A DNA stretch of 64,000 nucleotides from CAZAQV01 sp964487255 (GTDB taxonomy: Bacteria > Myxococcota_A > Polyangia > Polyangiales > CAZAQV01). The stretch covers positions 62,001 through 126,000 of the forward strand of contig CAZAQV010000013.1 of the NCBI GenBank assembly GCA_964487255.1, written 5' to 3'. Under the pieces are notes generated by a model, which ran no database searches, was not told the origin of the DNA, and saw nothing but the letters and a program-made list of their open reading frames with translations. Made by a program: the position numbers and the translations under genes. This document shows positions 16,586-24,714 of this stretch, one piece after another (position 1 is the first letter of the stretch; every line of letters begins with the position of its first letter).

Positions 16586-17794
16586 CTAATAACGCAGCAC
16601 CGCAGCGACCCGAGCTCCGTGCGGGGTGCGAAAGCCAGGTGGCAGCGGGCGCACACGACCGCCGAGCTTCATCACCATTCTGGCGAGCTCGGCGACACTG
16701 CGATTGGATAGATCGATGACTTTTCGCGCATGCTTGCCCGCGCTACGACGGCTCTTCGCCATGCGTTCGCCCACATAGAGAGCCAAGATACGCCCCTCTC
16801 GCGCCGCCTTCGCGAGCTTGCTCGGGTTGGTGACCAGCTCGTGCCGCTCGACCTTCTCCTGAAGCTGCGCAATCTCCTTCTTCGCCCAGCGCTCTCGCAG
16901 CTGCGATCGCGCAAGGATGGCTTTTTCTCGAAGGGCCGCGTCGTCGAGGTGAGCCGGGCTGCCGGTGATCTCGTATTGGATTTGCTCCTCCTTGAGACAA
17001 GTCTGCTGGCGAAAGATCGCGAGCACATCCGAGGTGCCCATCAAGATCACAACTCGCTTGCGTCCCACCAGGTCGCATAGCTTGTCGTCAACACGGGAAA
17101 AATACTGCAAGGCTTCCCGCTTCTTCTCACCCTCGCCCCCGGCACCGTGACCGTGAAAGATCATTCCCTCATGGCGCTGCGAAGCACGTTGACCCATGTG
17201 TCCCTTGATGCCGTCCTGCGAGAGTTCTTCGCCGAGCATGTCCTCCAATCTTTCAGGAATTTCACCGCCTCCAACGCGCTCAAACGCAGCCCCGTGCAAA
17301 CGATACAGACGAAGCGAGTCGAAGGTCAGTGCAACCAGAAAGATGGGCTCATGATCGCGCACGAGCTGCGCAAAGGGAACGAGGTCGAAATAGTTGGCAA
17401 CTTGAACCCATTGCGAGTGAGGTTCCTCGAAAAAGAACATCTCTCTACCCTCGCTGCAGGCAAAAATACCGAGTGTTCCATCCGGCATCTCGAGCGCCCG
17501 TTCGTCGGGCAGCGTCGAAGCCAGCGCGTCGAGCAGGTCCGCGTAGGTCGCTTGTTGTTCGTCGCTAAGCTCTCGAGAGATCGTCGCGAGGCCGTTCTTG
17601 AGTTGCAGCCAGTTGTGCTCCGGATCCGCAGCTCGCATCGGAAGGTAGAGCGAAAGGCAGAGCGGCCGTTCCGTTGCTTCTGCGCGTTCGCCTAGCTCGT
17701 AGAGCCGCCGGAGTGCGCGGTCATCAAAGGTGCGTCGGACAAGGTCTCGCAGGGGTTGCGGACGGGCATCTAGTTCGGTCTCTGCGTGGGTCAT
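16586..17794 (-). CDS. baeRF-family (archaeo-eukaryotic release factor-like) protein
   Basis: This 402-residue protein resembles bacterial release-factor-1-like proteins (baeRF families). It has an N-terminal region with L-C-L-S-L-Y-L-P near residue 47, a middle strand set around FDLVPFAQLVRDHEPIFLVAL and LRLYRL, and a C-terminal eL30-like part around VGRKRVVILMGTSDVLAIFR. Eukaryotic RF1 relatives act in peptide release or ribosome rescue. The bacterial families are predicted to act on ribosomes or in stress responses, but experimental roles are lacking. The GGQ motif of true RF1 is absent. It is followed by the small zinc-ribbon gene. Stress genes on both sides (Usp, metallothionein) fit a stress role. 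Confidence 0.6.
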   Translation of the reverse strand: MTHAETELDARPQPLRDLVRRTFDDRALRRLYELGERAEATERPLCLSLYLPMRAADPEHNWLQLKNGLATISRELSDEQQATYADLLDALASTLPDERALEMPDGTLGIFACSEGREMFFFEEPHSQWVQVANYFDLVPFAQLVRDHEPIFLVALTFDSLRLYRLHGAAFERVGGGEIPERLEDMLGEELSQDGIKGHMGQRASQRHEGMIFHGHGAGGEGEKKREALQYFSRVDDKLCDLVGRKRVVILMGTSDVLAIFRQQTCLKEEQIQYEITGSPAHLDDAALREKAILARSQLRERWAKKEIAQLQEKVERHELVTNPSKLAKAAREGRILALYVGERMAKSRRSAGKHARKVIDLSNRSVAELARMVMKLGGRVRPLPPGFRTPHGARVAAVLRY

Positions 17795-17875
17795 ACTTCA
17801 AACAACCTGCACCTTTCGTACCAGCAGCTCAGCTCGCTGCCGCGGCCGGCACGCCTATTGCTTGAGTTTAGGTTG

Positions 17876-18061
17876 ATGAAACAACGATCTTGTGACCATA
17901 AGGGCTGCGTGTGCACCTTCGAGGAAGCACACGCACACCGTGTGGGACACCAATTTTTCTGTGATCCCGCGTGTGCCACCGGCGAAGGTTGCAACCACGA
18001 AGAGTGTGGCAATTGTCGAGACGTGCGCTCTGAGCGCCCCGATCGCGCACTATCTCAATAG
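17876..18061 (+). CDS. Bacterial metallothionein-like protein
   Basis: The 61-residue protein MKQRSCDHKGCVCTFEEA... contains eight Cys (positions 6, 11, 13, 29, 33, 39, 44, 47) and several His (8, 19, 21, 25, 41). They are arranged as in SmtA/BmtA metallothioneins: C-x4-C-x-C, then C-x3-C with a preceding aromatic pair, then G-C-N/G-H-x2-C-x-x-C. Such proteins bind and buffer zinc, cadmium or copper in the cytoplasm. The ATG at 17876 is chosen because the Cys pattern starts there; the longer upstream frame has no Cys. No SmtB-type repressor gene is adjacent. It precedes the PLD gene by 26 bases and may share its transcript. Confidence 0.8.
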   Translation: MKQRSCDHKGCVCTFEEAHAHRVGHQFFCDPACATGEGCNHEECGNCRDVRSERPDRALSQ

Positions 18062-18087
18062 GGTTTGTACGTAGAGGATTGCCACGT

Positions 18088-19329
18088 ATGTCGCTGATTG
18101 CACCAAAGCTCTCACGCCGCCGTCGGGAGCTGACACCCGAGGGCCACGGCTTCGAAGCCGTGCGTGTCGAACCGGAAACGCGCACCCGCTATCGCGTACG
18201 TATGGAGCACGCGCTCGGCGTCCCCTTTGTCGACGGTAACGCGATCAACATCCTCCGCAATGGCGACGAAATCTTTCCTGCGATGCTAGAGGCCATCCGC
18301 GCGGCGCGCACGAGCGTCGAGTTCGAGACGTATATCTTCTGGACCGGAAAAGTCGCAGAAGAGTTTTGCAAGGCGTTCTGCGAGCGGGCTCGCGCCGGCG
18401 TCGCGGTGCGCGTGCTCCTAGACTCTGCGGGCTGTCTGCAGATGGACCGTGCGCTTGAGGAGCGCATGAAGGACGTTGGCGTAGAGGTGCGGTGGTTTCG
18501 CCCACTCTCCACTTGGCGATTTTGGCGAACGGACAAACGCACGCACCGAAAGATTCTCGTGGTCGATGACCGCATTGCATTTACGGGGGGTGTCGGCATC
18601 GCCGACGAATGGCTGGGCGATGCGCGCAACCCGAACGAATGGCGTGAGACGCACATGAGCTTGGTCGGTCCCGCTGTGCAGCAGTTTAGCTCGACCTTTT
18701 ACCAAAACTGGAACGAGGCCGGCGATTGGACATGGCCCGAGCGGGTTCCCGAACCGGTACCGCCCCAGCCGCAGGGTGTGCCGGTGCAAGTGCTGCGTGC
18801 TTCGGCCACCGTAGGCTGGACCGACATGGCGACGTTGCTGCATTCGTTGGTTTCGGTTGCCCGCTCGTCGATCATGTTTACGACGGCCTACTTCGTACCG
18901 GATCCCCGCTTTGTTCGACTACTTGTCGAGGCCGCGGAGCGTGGCGTCGACGTACGCCTACTGGTCCCTGGCAAGCATTGCGATAGCCGACTATCTCAAC
19001 TGGCAGGACACGTCGATATCGAGCCCCTACTGCGCGCTGGCGTTAAGATGTGGCAGTTCGAGGGCAGCCTGCTGCATGCCAAAGTCGCCGTCATCGACGG
19101 GCTGCTCAGCTGCGTCGGCTCCACCAACATCAACCACCGGTCCCTCAGCAAAGACGAAGAGTGCTGCGCCATCATGCTTTCGCCTCAGATCGGTGCCACG
19201 CTCGAGAAACAGTTCCAGGAGGACATCGCCAACAACGGCGAGGCCTTCTCCCTCGAGCGCTGGCAAAAGCGGAGCGTCTGGCTACGAATCGGCGAGCGTC
19301 TCTCGCGCCTACTCGTCGAACAGCTTTAG
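18088..19329 (+). CDS. Phospholipase D-like / cardiolipin synthase family protein
   Basis: The 413-residue protein has two HKD phosphatidyltransferase motifs, HRKILVVDDRIAFTGG near residue 152 and HAKVAVIDGLLSCVGSTNIN near residue 330, both with the catalytic His, Lys and Asp. It lacks the N-terminal membrane helices of ClsA, and so looks like the soluble or peripheral ClsB type. It likely joins or exchanges phosphatidyl groups to make cardiolipin, or hydrolyses phosphodiesters. The ATG at 18088 is preferred over a TTG at 18079 because AGAGGA lies 7-8 bases upstream of it. It lies downstream of the metallothionein gene and may be co-transcribed. Confidence 0.85.
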   Translation: MSLIAPKLSRRRRELTPEGHGFEAVRVEPETRTRYRVRMEHALGVPFVDGNAINILRNGDEIFPAMLEAIRAARTSVEFETYIFWTGKVAEEFCKAFCERARAGVAVRVLLDSAGCLQMDRALEERMKDVGVEVRWFRPLSTWRFWRTDKRTHRKILVVDDRIAFTGGVGIADEWLGDARNPNEWRETHMSLVGPAVQQFSSTFYQNWNEAGDWTWPERVPEPVPPQPQGVPVQVLRASATVGWTDMATLLHSLVSVARSSIMFTTAYFVPDPRFVRLLVEAAERGVDVRLLVPGKHCDSRLSQLAGHVDIEPLLRAGVKMWQFEGSLLHAKVAVIDGLLSCVGSTNINHRSLSKDEECCAIMLSPQIGATLEKQFQEDIANNGEAFSLERWQKRSVWLRIGERLSRLLVEQL

Positions 19330-19411
19330 CAGGGTCCGATGACCGGATAGCTCAGAGGTCATCTGCATTCTGGATTAGCCGCTAGAGCTGGGCTGCACTC
19401 AAATTTATCGT

Positions 19412-20746
19412 ATGATCTCAGCGCGGTTTGGTTGGCACGGCGCATGCTTCGTACAGCCGCTGCTGATGCTGTGTTTTCCATTTCGATCGAAGGGTCGTAG
19501 TGGCCAGTCCTCGCTGGCCGCTCTCATCGCGATTCTCCTTATTGGGTTAGCCAGCGTCCCCGCGTGGACCGCACTGGGCGATAGTGCGCAGACGCTCATC
19601 AACTCGCGCAGCCAGGCCGATGCCACCAAGGCCTCGGTCCCCACACTTCGCTCGCACGCTGCCGCCGCGATTGCGCCCGACCTCATTCCCGTCGACCCAT
19701 CCGCGGCTTGGAACAAGCCATGCTCGCTGTTCTCCTGGTGCACCATCCAACGCATTGCACACAACTCCGAACCTCGCTCGCTCAAGGAACGGCTCAAGCT
19801 GGCTTTCTCTGAGATCTTCTCTCCGCTCGTCGAGCACCTCGGCTGGCGTAGCCGCGAAAACCAGCAGAAGGGAGCGGGTCTGCTGAGGCGACTCTGGGAT
19901 GCCGCACTCGATGTGGTCACGGCCCCCGTGACCATCTTGGGAAGCCTCAGCTACGACGTGATCCGCAAAGGCGGATACGATTTGGCTCGTTTGGTCCGCT
20001 TACCTTGGAATGCGATTCACCGCGCATCAGTGTGGCGGGTGCCCGACAACGGGCGGCTGTTCGTCGACGGCATCGAGTCAAGCGACGTGCGCCAAGGCTT
20101 GATCAATAGCTGTCTGGTTCTCTCTGGGCTCGCTGCGATTGCGGCACAGCACCCTGCACTGATCGAAGACGCGATCACGGACAACGGAGACGGCACCTAT
20201 ACAGTCCGCTTCTTCGAGCAGCGACCACCGGGGTTTGTATGGGAGCCGGAATGGACGACCCACGAGGTCACGGTCGACGCTGTGCTCCCACACGGTCCTG
20301 ACGATAAGCCGGTTTATGCACGCACTCCGAACGGTGAACTCTGGGTCGCGATTATGGAAAAGGCCTGGGCGGAGCACATGGGAGGCTATCAGCGTATCGA
20401 TGGCAACTACGGACAGGGTATCGTCGAAGCACTGACCGGGAAGACGGCCTCTGCAGGCAACTATGTCATCGACAACGTCGCCGCAGACATCGGACTTGGC
20501 TTCGACTTACCCGGACTCGAAGAGATGGCGGACGCACTCGCGAACGGCGATGTTTTACTTGCAACAAGCAAAGGTTCGAGTGAGAACGGCCTGGTCACGC
20601 GCCACGTCTATTACGTCCAGTCGGTCGATGTGACCGCCGGAACCGTAAACGTCGGCAACCCTTGGGGTACAGAGCACGACCGCACACTGAGCTACAACGA
20701 GTTTCAAACCGACTTCGCCACAACGGTGCGCGCTTCGACACGTTGA
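19412..20746 (+). CDS. Calpain-like (C2) cysteine protease, membrane-anchored or exported
   Basis: The 444-residue protein has a hydrophobic segment at residues 34-54 acting as signal anchor or late signal peptide. A helical linker runs to about 205, followed by a calpain-type catalytic domain. The Cys is in DVRQGLINSCLVLSGLAAIA (Cys234), corresponding to the Q-x3-x-D-C-W-L/F-L-x-A motif. WVAIMEKAWAEHMGGYQRID matches the calpain helix, His398 is in VTRHVYYV, and Asn416 is in GNPWG. The full C-H-N triad is present, so it should be active, though the helix after Cys has Val instead of Trp. It lacks EF hands. Function may be surface or periplasmic proteolysis. Confidence 0.75.
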   Translation: MISARFGWHGACFVQPLLMLCFPFRSKGRSGQSSLAALIAILLIGLASVPAWTALGDSAQTLINSRSQADATKASVPTLRSHAAAAIAPDLIPVDPSAAWNKPCSLFSWCTIQRIAHNSEPRSLKERLKLAFSEIFSPLVEHLGWRSRENQQKGAGLLRRLWDAALDVVTAPVTILGSLSYDVIRKGGYDLARLVRLPWNAIHRASVWRVPDNGRLFVDGIESSDVRQGLINSCLVLSGLAAIAAQHPALIEDAITDNGDGTYTVRFFEQRPPGFVWEPEWTTHEVTVDAVLPHGPDDKPVYARTPNGELWVAIMEKAWAEHMGGYQRIDGNYGQGIVEALTGKTASAGNYVIDNVAADIGLGFDLPGLEEMADALANGDVLLATSKGSSENGLVTRHVYYVQSVDVTAGTVNVGNPWGTEHDRTLSYNEFQTDFATTVRASTR

Positions 20747-20753
20747 AAAACTG

Positions 20754-21158
20754 CTAACGAGCGGCAGCGATCACGGCCGGCTCGCCCAACGTGGGCGCGG
20801 GCCGCACCACGCCATTGCGTCGCTCAAACGCCCGTCGGTAGGTGCTATTGGCTTGCTCTGCCTTGGCTTGCGCCTTGAGCGCTTCGCTGCGTCGCATGGC
20901 GCGTTGGGCGCGCATCCTGGCCTGCACCGCGAGTCGTATGGCGACAGCTTCGGGTGCACCCTCTTGGCTCGCCTCCTCGGCTCTGCGAAGGGCCCTGTGG
21001 CAGGCCTCCACATCCTCGGGGTTTGTGAGCACCGCGTCGCCATTGCGCATCTGTGCAAAAGCAAAGCGTGCGTCGCGAAGCTGCGCCGAAGGTAAGGAGG
21101 ATCCACATGCGCTAGCCACTAAGATGCTCACGACCCCGAAGAATGCGCCTTGTTTCAT
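20754..21158 (-). CDS. DUF4398-like helical lipoprotein
   Basis: The 134-residue product starts MKQGAFFGVVSILVASAC with lipobox ASAC. The mature part is a long Ala/Arg/Glu-rich helix (LPSAQLRDARFAFAQMRNGD, then ALRRAEEASQEG) resembling DUF4398 lipoproteins found beside OmpA-like proteins in the envelope. The ATG at 21158 is chosen because it starts the signal peptide; upstream codons in the same frame are Arg-rich and lie over the end of the phosphoesterase gene, unlike an export signal. It reads leftward downstream of the phosphoesterase gene and is convergent with the calpain-like gene, 7 bases apart. Confidence 0.65.
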   Translation of the reverse strand: MKQGAFFGVVSILVASACGSSLPSAQLRDARFAFAQMRNGDAVLTNPEDVEACHRALRRAEEASQEGAPEAVAIRLAVQARMRAQRAMRRSEALKAQAKAEQANSTYRRAFERRNGVVRPAPTLGEPAVIAAAR

Positions 21159-21273
21159 GACACGGAGAAGTTGCAGTTCCCGTGCCACAAGAAAACGCCT
21201 CACCAGACGCGCGATGGAGCGCCGAGCGCGCACCCTCCCCCGCCTCACTGGGGCAGTGCGCCACGGACATGGC

Positions 21274-22014
21274 TCAAGACTCAGGGGACGACGATAGCCA
21301 ATGCACGGCGGTTTGTAGGTGTACGTCGTCGAAAGTAACCGAACGGTAGGCCGGCATGCGGTGGTCGACAACAAACGAAGCATGCCGTGGATCGATCTGA
21401 AAGAAGGTCGAAGGCGTTGCGAAGATGCTCACGGAGCCGACCTGAAGCGAGCGCTCAACATGGTAGTGGCCACAGAAAACATGAACGGATGTCGAGGCGC
21501 CACGAAGAACGTCCAGCACCTCTTGGTGGTTTTGCAAAGCGTGACCGTCGTCCATGTACGGCACGCCGAGCAAAGCGGGCGGGTGATGCAAGAACACCAG
21601 CGGCGACGCGCTCACACCCAACAAGTTTTGGGCGACGGCGGTCCGTTGTGCTTCGTCGATCGACCCGGCACTACTGTCCACGAAGATGAGACGTCGCGCC
21701 CCGATGTCACGCACCACGACCGTTCGCGCGTACATGCGTTTACCGAACGCCTCTTGCATCATTGCCACGTCGTCGTGATTGCCTGGCAAGACCCAGCAAG
21801 GCGTAGACACGGCGTCGAGCTGCTCGGCGATCCACGCGTAGATGTCTGGCTCGCCTGACCGATACGCCAAGTCGCCCGTAATCAGGACCTCATCCGCGCC
21901 GTCACGCAGGGCCTGCGCGAGCACCTGCTTGAAGTTGCTGCGCACGTCGACCCCGAAGGTGTCTTCACCGGTCTGCCCGATGTGGACGTCAGTCAGTTGC
22001 GCAATTCGGTACAT
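21274..22014 (-). CDS. Calcineurin-like metallophosphoesterase (CpdA-like)
   Basis: The 246-residue enzyme shows the metallophosphoesterase motifs in order: D-x-H (LTDVHIG, residues 8-10 region), GD (LITGDLAY), GNHD (VLPGNHDD) and the C-terminal FCGHYHVE pair of His. These bind two metal ions and hydrolyse phosphodiesters or phosphomonoesters. Order and length resemble class III cyclic-AMP phosphodiesterase CpdA, but substrate cannot be decided from sequence. It is cytoplasmic, since no signal peptide is visible. It is divergent from the MscS channel gene (72-base gap) and upstream of the DUF4398-like lipoprotein. Confidence 0.85.
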   Translation of the reverse strand: MYRIAQLTDVHIGQTGEDTFGVDVRSNFKQVLAQALRDGADEVLITGDLAYRSGEPDIYAWIAEQLDAVSTPCWVLPGNHDDVAMMQEAFGKRMYARTVVVRDIGARRLIFVDSSAGSIDEAQRTAVAQNLLGVSASPLVFLHHPPALLGVPYMDDGHALQNHQEVLDVLRGASTSVHVFCGHYHVERSLQVGSVSIFATPSTFFQIDPRHASFVVDHRMPAYRSVTFDDVHLQTAVHWLSSSPES

Positions 22015-22086
22015 CCAAAGCGGCTCCTTGCGCTAGACTAACGCAAAAGAGACCTAAAACCATCGCGGCGGGCGTTTTCTTGCCTC

Positions 22087-22968
22087 ATGGAAGCCTACGC
22101 AGCGAAAATTGCCGCGATGAACGTCATCGAGTGGCTCAACACGACGCTGTTTCGACTCGCAGGCGTGGAAGTCAGTGTCTTACGCGTGTTGGTTACTGCA
22201 CTCACGCTGATACTCACCTTCATACTGTCTCGATGGATCGAGAGCGTCGTCCACCGCACGCTTGCGGCTCGCCGAGGAGAAGAGGTGGGCTCGGCCGCAG
22301 CCGTCGCGCGCATCAGCCACCACGTGTTGGTCATCGTTGGGGTGATGGCCGCGCTGCACTTCGCAGGCGTTAACCTCACGGGACTCTTCGCCGCGGGCGC
22401 AGTCTTCGCGGTCGCCATTGGCTTTGCCATGCAGAGCATCATGCAAAACTTTGTCTCAGGCGTGATTTTGCTGGCGGAACGATACATCACGCCCGGTGCA
22501 ATCTTGGAACTCGAGGGCCAGCGCGTGAAACTGGTCGAGATGGGCATCCGCGCCTCGATCGTCCGCAACAGAGACAACGAAGATCTGATCGTGCCCAACA
22601 GCGTCCTCATCCAGAACACGGTGCGCAACTTCTCGCTCGGCGGCTCCGAAGCCCGCGTGCGCGTGTCGGTCGGCGTTTCCTACAGCAGCGACATCGAGGC
22701 CGTGAGCGCTGCGCTCTGTCGCGCGGTCGAAACCGTTGCGCAGACCGAAAAGTCCGAGCTCTACGGTCCACCCGACGTCACGCTCTCGGAGTTTGCCGAT
22801 AGCGCCGTGGTTTTTTCGATCGGCTGCTGGACGCGGCAACCGTGGAACATTCGCTTGCACCGCTCGGCGCTACAGTTTGCAATCTGGAACGAACTCAAGC
22901 GCGACAAGATTACGATCGCGTTTCCGCAGCTCGACGTTCATGTCATCGACACGCCGCAAGCGGCATAG
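22087..22968 (+). CDS. Small-conductance mechanosensitive channel (MscS family)
   Basis: The 293-residue inner-membrane protein has three N-terminal helices (about residues 26-48, 80-97 and 103-125). The third is the Gly/Ala-rich pore helix (TGLFAAGAVFAVAIGFAMQS), followed by the conserved beta domain with FVSGVILLAERYITPGAIL and the VPNS segment. It then ends in the alpha/beta cytoplasmic domain. MscS channels open under membrane tension to release solutes during osmotic downshock. Length is typical for the E. coli MscS type. It is convergent with the ferritin-like gene four bases away and divergent from the phosphoesterase. Confidence 0.9.
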   Translation: MEAYAAKIAAMNVIEWLNTTLFRLAGVEVSVLRVLVTALTLILTFILSRWIESVVHRTLAARRGEEVGSAAAVARISHHVLVIVGVMAALHFAGVNLTGLFAAGAVFAVAIGFAMQSIMQNFVSGVILLAERYITPGAILELEGQRVKLVEMGIRASIVRNRDNEDLIVPNSVLIQNTVRNFSLGGSEARVRVSVGVSYSSDIEAVSAALCRAVETVAQTEKSELYGPPDVTLSEFADSAVVFSIGCWTRQPWNIRLHRSALQFAIWNELKRDKITIAFPQLDVHVIDTPQAA

Positions 22969-22971
22969 AAC

Positions 22972-23436
22972 TTAGGGTGCAGGTGGAACGACCGAGTGCA
23001 TCGCGCCGGGCCGGCGGAGCATCTTGTCGACCTCGCCGATGTGGCGCTCTTCTTCTTCGATGAGCCGACGCGAGTACTCTTCGAGCATGACGCTCTTACC
23101 GTCGACGATGCGCAGCAGCTCTTTATAGATTTCGAGGCTGGCGCGCTCGTGCTGCAGGGTCTCGCGCAAGATGTCACCGATGTCGTGGTTGTGTGTCTCG
23201 AGCAGCGGCCCAATGCCTAGCGACGGGTGCCCACCAAAATGCGTCACGAGCTCGCCGGCCTCGGTGGCGTGCGCCATCGCTTCGGTCGCCATGTCGCGCA
23301 ACCAAGAGACGATGGGTATGCGGCTATAGCCGAAGACCATCAGCGAGTAGTGCGTGTAGCGAACCACGCCCGCCAGCTCCAGCTCCAAAATACGGTTGAG
23401 GGTGGCGATGGCTTTATCTTCGTCGAGCTCAGTCAT
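22972..23436 (-). CDS. Bacterioferritin-like di-iron protein
   Basis: The 154-residue four-helix protein has the ferritin-like Glu/His pattern: ELELAGVVRYTHYS in helix 1, TEAMAHATEAGELV in helix 2, HERASLEIYKELL in helix 3 and EEERHIGEVD in helix 4. Bacterioferritins oxidise ferrous iron and store it as a mineral, and may bind heme by a Met. Here the usual helix-2 Met position is not certain. Length is a few residues below the typical 158. It could also be a DUF892 or Dps-related protein, but the motif order favours bacterioferritin. It is convergent with the MscS gene and divergent from the glyoxalase gene. Confidence 0.8.
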   Translation of the reverse strand: MTELDEDKAIATLNRILELELAGVVRYTHYSLMVFGYSRIPIVSWLRDMATEAMAHATEAGELVTHFGGHPSLGIGPLLETHNHDIGDILRETLQHERASLEIYKELLRIVDGKSVMLEEYSRRLIEEEERHIGEVDKMLRRPGAMHSVVPPAP

Positions 23437-23515
23437 GGCGCGAAGCTAAAAGAAGCGGGGACAAAGCACAACACATGTGCCTCGCAGCGTGAAAATCGCT
23501 AAGCTCTTGGCCACC

Positions 23516-23941
23516 ATGCGCTTTTTACACTCGATGATCCGCGTCTACGACCTGGACGCCGCCCTGACCTTCTTTTGCGAGCACTTGGGCCTCCAGGAGG
23601 TCCGACGGCACGACAGCGAAGGCGGCCGCTTTACGCTCGTCTTCCTCGAAACCGGGCGCGAAGGCGACAACGCCCAGATCGAGCTGACCTACAACTGGGA
23701 CCAAGACGAGCCGTACTCCGGCGGACGAAACTTCGGTCACTTGGCGTTCGCGGTCGACGATATCTACGCCACCTGCGAGCGGCTGCAGAACGTAGGCATT
23801 GCGATCTTACGGCCGCCGCGCGACGGCCGCATGGCCTTCGTGCGTTCGCCCGACGAAATCTCCGTCGAGCTCCTGCAAGACGGCGACGCCCTGCCCCCGC
23901 GCGAACCCTGGCTCTCCATGCCCAGCACCGGCAGCTGGTGA
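23516..23941 (+). CDS. gloA: Lactoylglutathione lyase (glyoxalase I)
   Basis: The 141-residue metalloenzyme isomerises the hemithioacetal of methylglyoxal and glutathione to S-lactoylglutathione. Four metal ligands are visible: His5 (MRFLHSMIRV), Glu near 57 (QIELTYNW), His near 75 (NFGHLAFAVDD) and Glu near 124 (ISVELLQ). The RVYDLDAALTFFCEHLG start and the YSGGRNFGHLAF segment are typical of GloA. The ATG at 23516 places His5 as in E. coli GloA; earlier in-frame starts add an unrelated extension. It fits a glutathione-using cell with the GST gene at 3648. Three palindromic repeats follow the stop. Confidence 0.92.
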   Translation: MRFLHSMIRVYDLDAALTFFCEHLGLQEVRRHDSEGGRFTLVFLETGREGDNAQIELTYNWDQDEPYSGGRNFGHLAFAVDDIYATCERLQNVGIAILRPPRDGRMAFVRSPDEISVELLQDGDALPPREPWLSMPSTGSW

Positions 23942-23945
23942 CCGC

Positions 23946-24005
23946 GTGTCAACGTCGACACAACCTTGTGTCAACGTCGACACAATCTTGTGTCAACGTC
24001 GACAC
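23946..24005. repeat. Three 16-bp near-palindromes, 22-bp period
   Basis: The sequence GTGTCAACGTCGACAC occurs three times without change at 23946, 23968 and 23990. Each is a palindrome with one mismatched pair, separated by 6-base spacers (CAACCTT-like). The period of 22 bp puts all three on the same face of the helix. They lie between the convergent stops of gloA (23941) and the GNAT gene (24020). This might be an array of operator-like sites for a dimeric DNA-binding protein, a structural or attachment site, or a terminator cluster. There is no T-run. Confidence 0.8.
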
Positions 24006-24019
24006 GTGAGTAGCTGGAT

Positions 24020-24682
24020 TTATTTACGCTGGCGAAACAGGGCGAGTAGGCGCCGGCCGAGCGAGATGGCGCTCGAACCGCCGGCGGCTTGGGTGAGCAA
24101 GCGGTGGACGGTGCTCTCGCGCACCGTTTCGATCGACGCGGTGTCGGGCAGCACGAGCGTGACCTCGGAGTAGCCGAGGGAGGTTTCGCGGTCCACGATT
24201 TCCGCATCAGACGCGTCGAGCAGCCGCTGCACAGGGGCGTTCGTCGCCAACACGGTGCACTGAAAGCGTGTGATCCCGCGCTCCTTGGCGGCTGCGATCA
24301 GGTGCCGCAAAAGCACCGTGCCAAGCCCCTTGCCCTGAAACGAGTCGATGACACTGATCGCCGGCTCGGCGATATGCCCGTGCTCGCGCAGGCGGACAAA
24401 GCGTCCCACGCCAACCCCTTTTTCCGTTTCACCTTCACGGGCAATTGCGCCGAGTGCAAAGTGCTTGTCCCCGTCGAGCTCGCTCAGATAGCGCAGCTCC
24501 GCTTCGGAAAGCTCGGTCTTGGGCGACAAAAACCGCTTGTAGCGCGACTCGCTCGAAAGCTCCTCGAAACCGCGGCGGATGTGCTCCCGGTCGTCGGGTC
24601 GCGTCAACCGCAGCTGCACCTCGGTCCCGTCACGCAGCGTGACATGCTCAAGGTAGTCGTGGTCGTAGCGACGCGCAGACAC
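24020..24682 (-). CDS. GNAT-family N-acetyltransferase
   Basis: The 220-residue protein carries a GNAT fold at about residues 15-165. The acetyl-CoA binding loop is in VIDSFQGKGLGTVLLRHLI (the Q-x-x-G-x-G/A motif), followed by the strand-helix pair ERGITRFQCTVLATNAPVQRLL. The N-terminal part VTLRDGTEVQLRLTRPDDRE resembles acetyltransferases that modify lysines of metabolic enzymes (the Pat or RimI-like group with R-P-x-D), but there is no fused acyl-CoA ligase domain. A basic C-terminal tail of 40 residues ends in FRQRK. The target is unknown. Confidence 0.8.
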   Translation of the reverse strand: MSARRYDHDYLEHVTLRDGTEVQLRLTRPDDREHIRRGFEELSSESRYKRFLSPKTELSEAELRYLSELDGDKHFALGAIAREGETEKGVGVGRFVRLREHGHIAEPAISVIDSFQGKGLGTVLLRHLIAAAKERGITRFQCTVLATNAPVQRLLDASDAEIVDRETSLGYSEVTLVLPDTASIETVRESTVHRLLTQAAGGSSAISLGRRLLALFRQRK

Positions 24683-24714
24683 CCGGCCAGCATACCAGCT
24701 TCGCCGACTCTGCC

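Noticed and set aside
23946..24005. CRISPR array
   Set aside because: The repeats are only 16 bp with 6-base near-identical spacers and there are no cas genes.
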